DNA of 64,000 nt from Bacteroidales bacterium (GTDB taxonomy: Bacteria; Bacteroidota; Bacteroidia; Bacteroidales; UBA932). Location of the stretch: assembly GCA_004556005.1 (NCBI GenBank), contig SFJA01000003.1, forward strand, positions 3,019-67,018, read 5' to 3'. The notes beneath the pieces were generated by a model. That model did no database searches. It was not told the origin of the DNA and saw only the letters and a list, made by a program, of their open reading frames with translations. This document shows, piece after piece, positions 60,317 through 64,000 of the stretch; the stretch's first letter is position 1, and each line of letters begins with the position of its first letter. The position numbers and the translations under genes are program-made.

Positions 60317-62436
60317 AACAGCTTGGCAAATTCATCAGGGACCAGCTGTCGGTATGGCCGATGGCTGCCTCCAATTTCCGCTCGCTCAAGACGGTGCGGA
60401 CGCGTCGGCTGATCGTCAACGGGCAGGCGGTGCTGCTGCAGTTCAACCCGTGCAGGGTGGCTTCGACCACTGCCGAGACTGACCCGGAGAGCATTGCGGC
60501 GCGAAAGTGCTTCCTCTGTCCCGAAAACCGGCCGCCGGAACAGTTCCACATCAAGTTCGACGGACGAAAGAACCGAAAATACAACATCCAGGTCAACCCG
60601 TTTCCGATTTTCCCGAAGCACCTGGTAATCGCCCGCGACCAGCACATCCCGCAGGCCATCTGGCACCATCTTCCGGATATGCTCGACTTCTGCAGGAAAT
60701 ATGTCGAATTTACCGTTTTTTACAACGGCCCTGCAAGCGGTGCATCGGCGCCTGATCATCTTCATTTCCAGGCAGTTCCTAACGGCTCTCTGCCGCTTTG
60801 CGACGCGGTGGACGCCTTTCTGGACAACCCGCCCGCTCCGATAGGGGTCAATAAGGATGCAAGTCTTTATCATTACGACAGTTACGCGAACGGCATCTTT
60901 GCTCTCAAGGCAAACACCTCAAAGTCGCTGACCAAACTGTTCTACAGGCTTCTGTGTTGCTGCGAGGCGGAGGAGATGACCGAAGAACCGCCTTTCAACC
61001 TCTACTGCAGGTACCGTAACGGCGAATTCCGGGCTATGGTCATAATGCGCGGCGCCGTCCGTTCGCATCACTATTATGCAGAAGGGGAGGACCACCTTGC
61101 GATAAGTCCTGGAGCCGCGGATATGGCCGGGGTCTTTGTAGCTCCTTTCGAGAGTGATTTTGAAAAGGCAAGGGAGGACCAACTGGAGGCGATGATTGCC
61201 GAAGTTACCATCAGCAAAGAGAAAGAACAGCTGATAATCAATCGTTTGCGCAGGCGGGCTCCGAAAATCGATATAGGAATTGTCTCGGCGAAGGAAATAG
61301 AATTTGAAATAATTTCGGACGGTGCCGGCCGCCAGAAGGTGAGCTGGAGCAACGGACGCATCAATTACAACGGAGCGCTCTATGATGAACTCTATTTTGA
61401 TGCCGTGACCCGTTCCACCCTGTTTGCGGAGCCTAGTTTCATTTTGCATGACGTGACTATAGGCATAGGCTTCCATTGGGAGAGGAAGAGGACGCTCAAA
61501 TACGCCGGAACTCTGCGCTTTATCGTTGAAGGAGACAAGATTACGGCAGTCAACCGCATACGTCTGGAAGATTATCTGCTCAGCGTGATTTCTTCCGAGA
61601 TGAAGCCGAGCGCATCGCTGGAACTGCTTAAGGCACACGCGGTTATTTCCCGTAGCTGGGTGATTGCGAGGATGAGGGAGCGCAAGGCGTTCCTGGCCTC
61701 CGGAGGCAGGAGCGGAAGCGTCGCGCACGAGAATTATGACGTATGCGCGGATGACCACTGCCAACGCTATCAGGGAACCCTGATGAGCACCGGAGACGAC
61801 TGCAGACGGGCAATTGACCAGACCTGGGGAATGCTGCTGACCTGCGAGGGAAAGCTCTGCGATACCCGTTACTCCAAATGCTGCGGAGGCCGTACGGAAC
61901 GCTACAGTGCCTGCTGGGAGGACATCGATTATCCTTATCTGCAAAGCGTCGCCGACCCTTGGTGCAACTGCAGGGACAAAGCCGTGCTTGAACAGGTTCT
62001 CAATGACTATGACCTTGAAACAGAGGACTTTTACAATTGGGAATATAGATGTGGAAGAGAAGAGCTCAGCAGAATTGTTGCAGAAAAAACCGGGCTTGAT
62101 CTGGGTACGATAAGGGAACTCAAAGCCCTCGAGAGGGGTGACTCGGGACGCATAGTCCGGATCGAACTCGTCGGGGACAGGGGAAGAGCCGTCATCGGCA
62201 AGGAACTCGCTATCCGACAGGCTCTCAGCAGGGATTGTCTCAAGAGTTCAGCTTTCGAAGAGGAATGGGAAGGAGATACCCTTGTGCTCCACGGCCGCGG
62301 CTGGGGACACGGAGTCGGTCTGTGCCAGATAGGCGCTGCAGTGATGGCGTCCGAGGGCTACGGATTCCGCCAGATTCTCGCCCATTATTATACTGACTCC
62401 GTAATTACCGATATTTCAGATAATTATGCAATCTAA
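60313..62436 (+). CDS. DUF4922 (HIT-like) - SpoIID/LytB fusion protein without signal peptide
   Basis: A 707-residue fusion. Residues 1 to about 300 are DUF4922-like, related to HIT/GalT-type nucleotidyl transferases, with CFLCPENRPP near residue 66 and the histidine motif HLHFQ (H149, H151) after NGPASGASAPD. From about residue 310 a SpoIID/LytB domain follows: LEDYLLSVISSEMKPSASLE near residue 417 with the catalytic-type glutamate in SSEM, LLKAHAVISRSWV, YSKCCGGRTERYSACWE, and GRGWGHGVGLCQIGA near residue 660. No signal peptide or membrane segment precedes either domain, so the SpoIID part should be cytoplasmic unless exported by another route. An AmpG-like importer gene overlaps its 3' end. 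Confidence 0.85.
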   Translation: MKQLGKFIRDQLSVWPMAASNFRSLKTVRTRRLIVNGQAVLLQFNPCRVASTTAETDPESIAARKCFLCPENRPPEQFHIKFDGRKNRKYNIQVNPFPIFPKHLVIARDQHIPQAIWHHLPDMLDFCRKYVEFTVFYNGPASGASAPDHLHFQAVPNGSLPLCDAVDAFLDNPPAPIGVNKDASLYHYDSYANGIFALKANTSKSLTKLFYRLLCCCEAEEMTEEPPFNLYCRYRNGEFRAMVIMRGAVRSHHYYAEGEDHLAISPGAADMAGVFVAPFESDFEKAREDQLEAMIAEVTISKEKEQLIINRLRRRAPKIDIGIVSAKEIEFEIISDGAGRQKVSWSNGRINYNGALYDELYFDAVTRSTLFAEPSFILHDVTIGIGFHWERKRTLKYAGTLRFIVEGDKITAVNRIRLEDYLLSVISSEMKPSASLELLKAHAVISRSWVIARMRERKAFLASGGRSGSVAHENYDVCADDHCQRYQGTLMSTGDDCRRAIDQTWGMLLTCEGKLCDTRYSKCCGGRTERYSACWEDIDYPYLQSVADPWCNCRDKAVLEQVLNDYDLETEDFYNWEYRCGREELSRIVAEKTGLDLGTIRELKALERGDSGRIVRIELVGDRGRAVIGKELAIRQALSRDCLKSSAFEEEWEGDTLVLHGRGWGHGVGLCQIGAAVMASEGYGFRQILAHYYTDSVITDISDNYAI

Positions 62437-63724
62437 AACCTCACCTTGGCTCTGGGTTCCGACGCTTTATTTCGCCGAAGGACTCCCTTACTTCATCGTA
62501 AACGTGATTTCCGTTACGATGTTTAAGCGCCTGGGGATGAGCAACGGTGATATCGCGCTCTATACCAGCTTGTTGTATCTTCCCTGGACAATCAAGCCGT
62601 TCTGGAGCCCCTTCGTTGACATAATCAGGACAAAGCGCTGGTGGATAGTTTCCATGCAGGTCGTTATGGCTGCAGCCACACTTCTTCTGTGCCTTAGCCT
62701 TCCGCACCCCGGACCCGAACAGATCCAAGCCGGGCTGGGAGTGTCGCCTTTCGTGCTGACACTCATACTCTTTTATCTGACAGCATTCGCCTCGGCAACT
62801 CACGACATCGCTGCGGACGGATACTATATGATAGCGCTCGACGAGCACAGGCAGTCGCTCTTTGTCGGCATCAGAAGCACTTTTTACCGCATCGCATCGG
62901 TTTTTGGACAGGGCGTGCTGGTCGTGATAGCCGGAGTGCTCGAGACCCGAACCGGTGACATACCCCGCGCCTGGTCGCTGACGCTCTTCTCCTGTGCAAT
63001 CCTTCTTGCCGCCATCACCCTCTATCACAGCCTGATACTGCCGCGGGCAGAATTCTCTTCCGAGAAGAAAAGCGCTTCTTCCATCGCCCGCGATCTGCTC
63101 GACGCATTTGCAAGCTTTTTCCGCAAGGACGGAGTGTGGCTCGCAATAGTCTTTATGCTGCTTTACCGTCTGCCGGAAGCTTTTTCCGTAAAGATGCTGA
63201 CTCCTTTTCTTCTTGACAGCGCGCAGGACGGTGGCCTTGGCCTGAGCACCAGCCAGTGCGGGCTGGTTTACGGCACGGTCGGAACCGTCGCCCTCACGGC
63301 AGGAGGCATACTCGGAGGCCTCGCCGCAGGACGATGGGGTTTGCGTAAGTCGCTGTGGCCTATGTCGTTGAGTCTCGCGCTGCCTTGCGCTGTATATCTT
63401 TATATGGCAATCGTGCAGCCGGCCGATATGCTGACCGTTTATTTTTGCGTTGCCCTTGACCAATTCGGCTACGGATTTGGTTTTACCGCTTATATGCTCT
63501 ATATGATGTGGTTCTCGCAGGGCCGCTTCAAGACTTCCCATTACGCAATCTGCACCGCATTTATGGCACTCTCGATGATGATTCCGGGAATCTTTGCCGG
63601 CTGGCTGCAGGAAGCCCTCGGCTACACGGGATTTTTCATTATAGTTATGATATGCTGCCTGGCGACGGTCTTTGTCACCTTCGCAGTCAGGAAAAGAATT
63701 GATGAACAATATGGCAAGAAATAA
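62426..63724 (+). CDS. ampG: AmpG-like MFS transporter (muropeptide permease family)
   Basis: A 432-residue major facilitator protein with about 12 membrane segments. The start WLWVPTLYFAEGLPYFIVNV and the MSNGDIALYTSLLYLPWTIKPFWSPFVD loop match AmpG-type permeases, which import GlcNAc-anhydroMurNAc muropeptides; THDIAADGYYM carries the family's D-x-x-x-D-G signature. It overlaps the previous gene by 11 bases and the next by about 20, so the cluster is tightly coupled. The muropeptide substrate is inferred; other AmpG-like proteins handle other solutes. Confidence 0.88.
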   Translation: MQSKTSPWLWVPTLYFAEGLPYFIVNVISVTMFKRLGMSNGDIALYTSLLYLPWTIKPFWSPFVDIIRTKRWWIVSMQVVMAAATLLLCLSLPHPGPEQIQAGLGVSPFVLTLILFYLTAFASATHDIAADGYYMIALDEHRQSLFVGIRSTFYRIASVFGQGVLVVIAGVLETRTGDIPRAWSLTLFSCAILLAAITLYHSLILPRAEFSSEKKSASSIARDLLDAFASFFRKDGVWLAIVFMLLYRLPEAFSVKMLTPFLLDSAQDGGLGLSTSQCGLVYGTVGTVALTAGGILGGLAAGRWGLRKSLWPMSLSLALPCAVYLYMAIVQPADMLTVYFCVALDQFGYGFGFTAYMLYMMWFSQGRFKTSHYAICTAFMALSMMIPGIFAGWLQEALGYTGFFIIVMICCLATVFVTFAVRKRIDEQYGKK

Positions 63725-64000
63725 AATACTCTTTGCGGCAGTCATCCCGCTGCTTTGCGGCCTTCTCTGCGTCCCCGTCAGCCTCGACGCCGCCCCGAAG
63801 GTCAAAACCGGACTTGAAGTCCTGGTCGAAAACGAATTCTACACTCTCGAGGGCAAGCGGATCGGTCTTGTGACTAATCCTACCGGGGTCGACTCTCAGC
63901 TGCGCAGTACCATAGATATACTGCACGAGTCCAACAAGGTGAAACTGGTTGCTCTTTTCGCTCCGGAGCACGGAGTCCGCGGCGATATCTATGCCGGAGC
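63702..64000 (+). CDS. namZ: DUF1343 protein, exo-beta-N-acetylmuramidase NamZ family (3' part outside the window)
   Basis: A partial gene, open to the window end (about 99 codons). A signal peptide (MARNKILFAAVIPLLCGLLC from the second ATG at 63711) is followed by the family's N-terminal GLEVLVENEFYTLEGKRIGLVTNPTGVDSQLRS and LFAPEHGVRGDIYAGA. NamZ (DUF1343, GH171) removes MurNAc from the non-reducing ends of peptidoglycan fragments. It would act in the periplasm next to the AmpG-like importer. Two in-frame ATGs (63702, 63711) are possible; both overlap the end of ampG. Confidence 0.9.
   Translation, partial: MNNMARNKILFAAVIPLLCGLLCVPVSLDAAPKVKTGLEVLVENEFYTLEGKRIGLVTNPTGVDSQLRSTIDILHESNKVKLVALFAPEHGVRGDIYAG

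Noticed and set aside
62441..63805. A 454-codon minus-strand frame opposite the AmpG-like transporter.
   Set aside because: The plus-strand product has full MFS/AmpG motifs and fits an overlapping gene run; the reverse frame is low-complexity and charged with no family signal.

Overview
The window is a gene-dense chromosomal segment of a Bacteroidota bacterium, most likely order Bacteroidales, with GC slightly above half. The evidence is the gene set: a Bacteroidota-type RNA polymerase omega gene after bamD, a gamma-alpha fused 2-oxoglutarate:ferredoxin oxidoreductase next to gdhA, a DUF4837 lipoprotein behind rseP, HU-CCDC81-type and DUF4922 proteins, and a BtuG-like propeller lipoprotein. 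Many genes are also preceded by the Bacteroidota -7 element TAnnTTTG, with TTTG-like -33 boxes about 20 bases upstream. The genus cannot be fixed from sequence reading alone. No insertion sequence, prophage, CRISPR array or plasmid function was seen. Coding density is very high. The only stretch over 300 bases without a protein gene (52568-52912) holds a cobalamin riboswitch and two divergent promoters.

Layout. (1) 1-3425: partial miaB (-) diverges from a lipoprotein, a SPOR protein and rpoN (+). (2) 3524-7851: a Fur-family regulator (-) diverges from trxB-bamD-rpoZ-recN (+); a 21-bp degenerate tandem repeat lies between rpoN and fur. (3) 7884-11667 (-): pdxJ, an OmpH-like lipoprotein, a glycosyltransferase and a periplasmic-binding-like protein. 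(4) 11740-22674 (+): nadK-uppS-bamA-ompH, then korA-korB-SDR-VOC-gdhA, which links glutamate, 2-oxoglutarate and succinyl-CoA. (5) 22671-37549: an M3 peptidase (-), then pncB, a DASS anion symporter, a porin, two acyl-CoA ligases, and GH3 and GH31 lipoprotein glycosidases (+). (6) 37601-44347 (-): a nucleoside hydrolase, tRNA-Pro, rpsT, tRNA-Glu, guaA, an M23/LysM peptidase, a phosphohexomutase, def and ruvX. (7) 44374-48728 (+): a degenerate LytM membrane protein, dxr, rseP and DUF4837. (8) 48744-52800 (-): a riboswitch-controlled vitamin B12 uptake locus (btuB, btuG-like, shortened btuC-like permease). (9) 52913-55343 (+): thiL and trkH. (10) 55454-58540 (-): resB-ccsA with a tri-heme cytochrome c peroxidase. 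(11) 58725-64000 (+): a membrane-anchored HU-like protein, a NUDIX hydrolase, a DUF4922-SpoIID fusion, an AmpG-like importer and the start of namZ.

How genes work together. The envelope theme is strong: bamA, bamD, two OmpH/Skp-like chaperones, uppS, dxr, rseP, two LytM proteins, a SPOR protein and a salvage-like peptidoglycan cluster. The most unusual items are: the DUF4922-SpoIID fusion, which has no export signal and sits beside an AmpG-like importer and NamZ; the B12 permease, which lacks its first membrane segment and has no adjacent ATPase or binding protein; the LytM protein that has lost key zinc and catalytic residues; the HU-CCDC81 protein without a SPOR domain; and an acyl-CoA ligase whose A10 lysine position appears to be serine.
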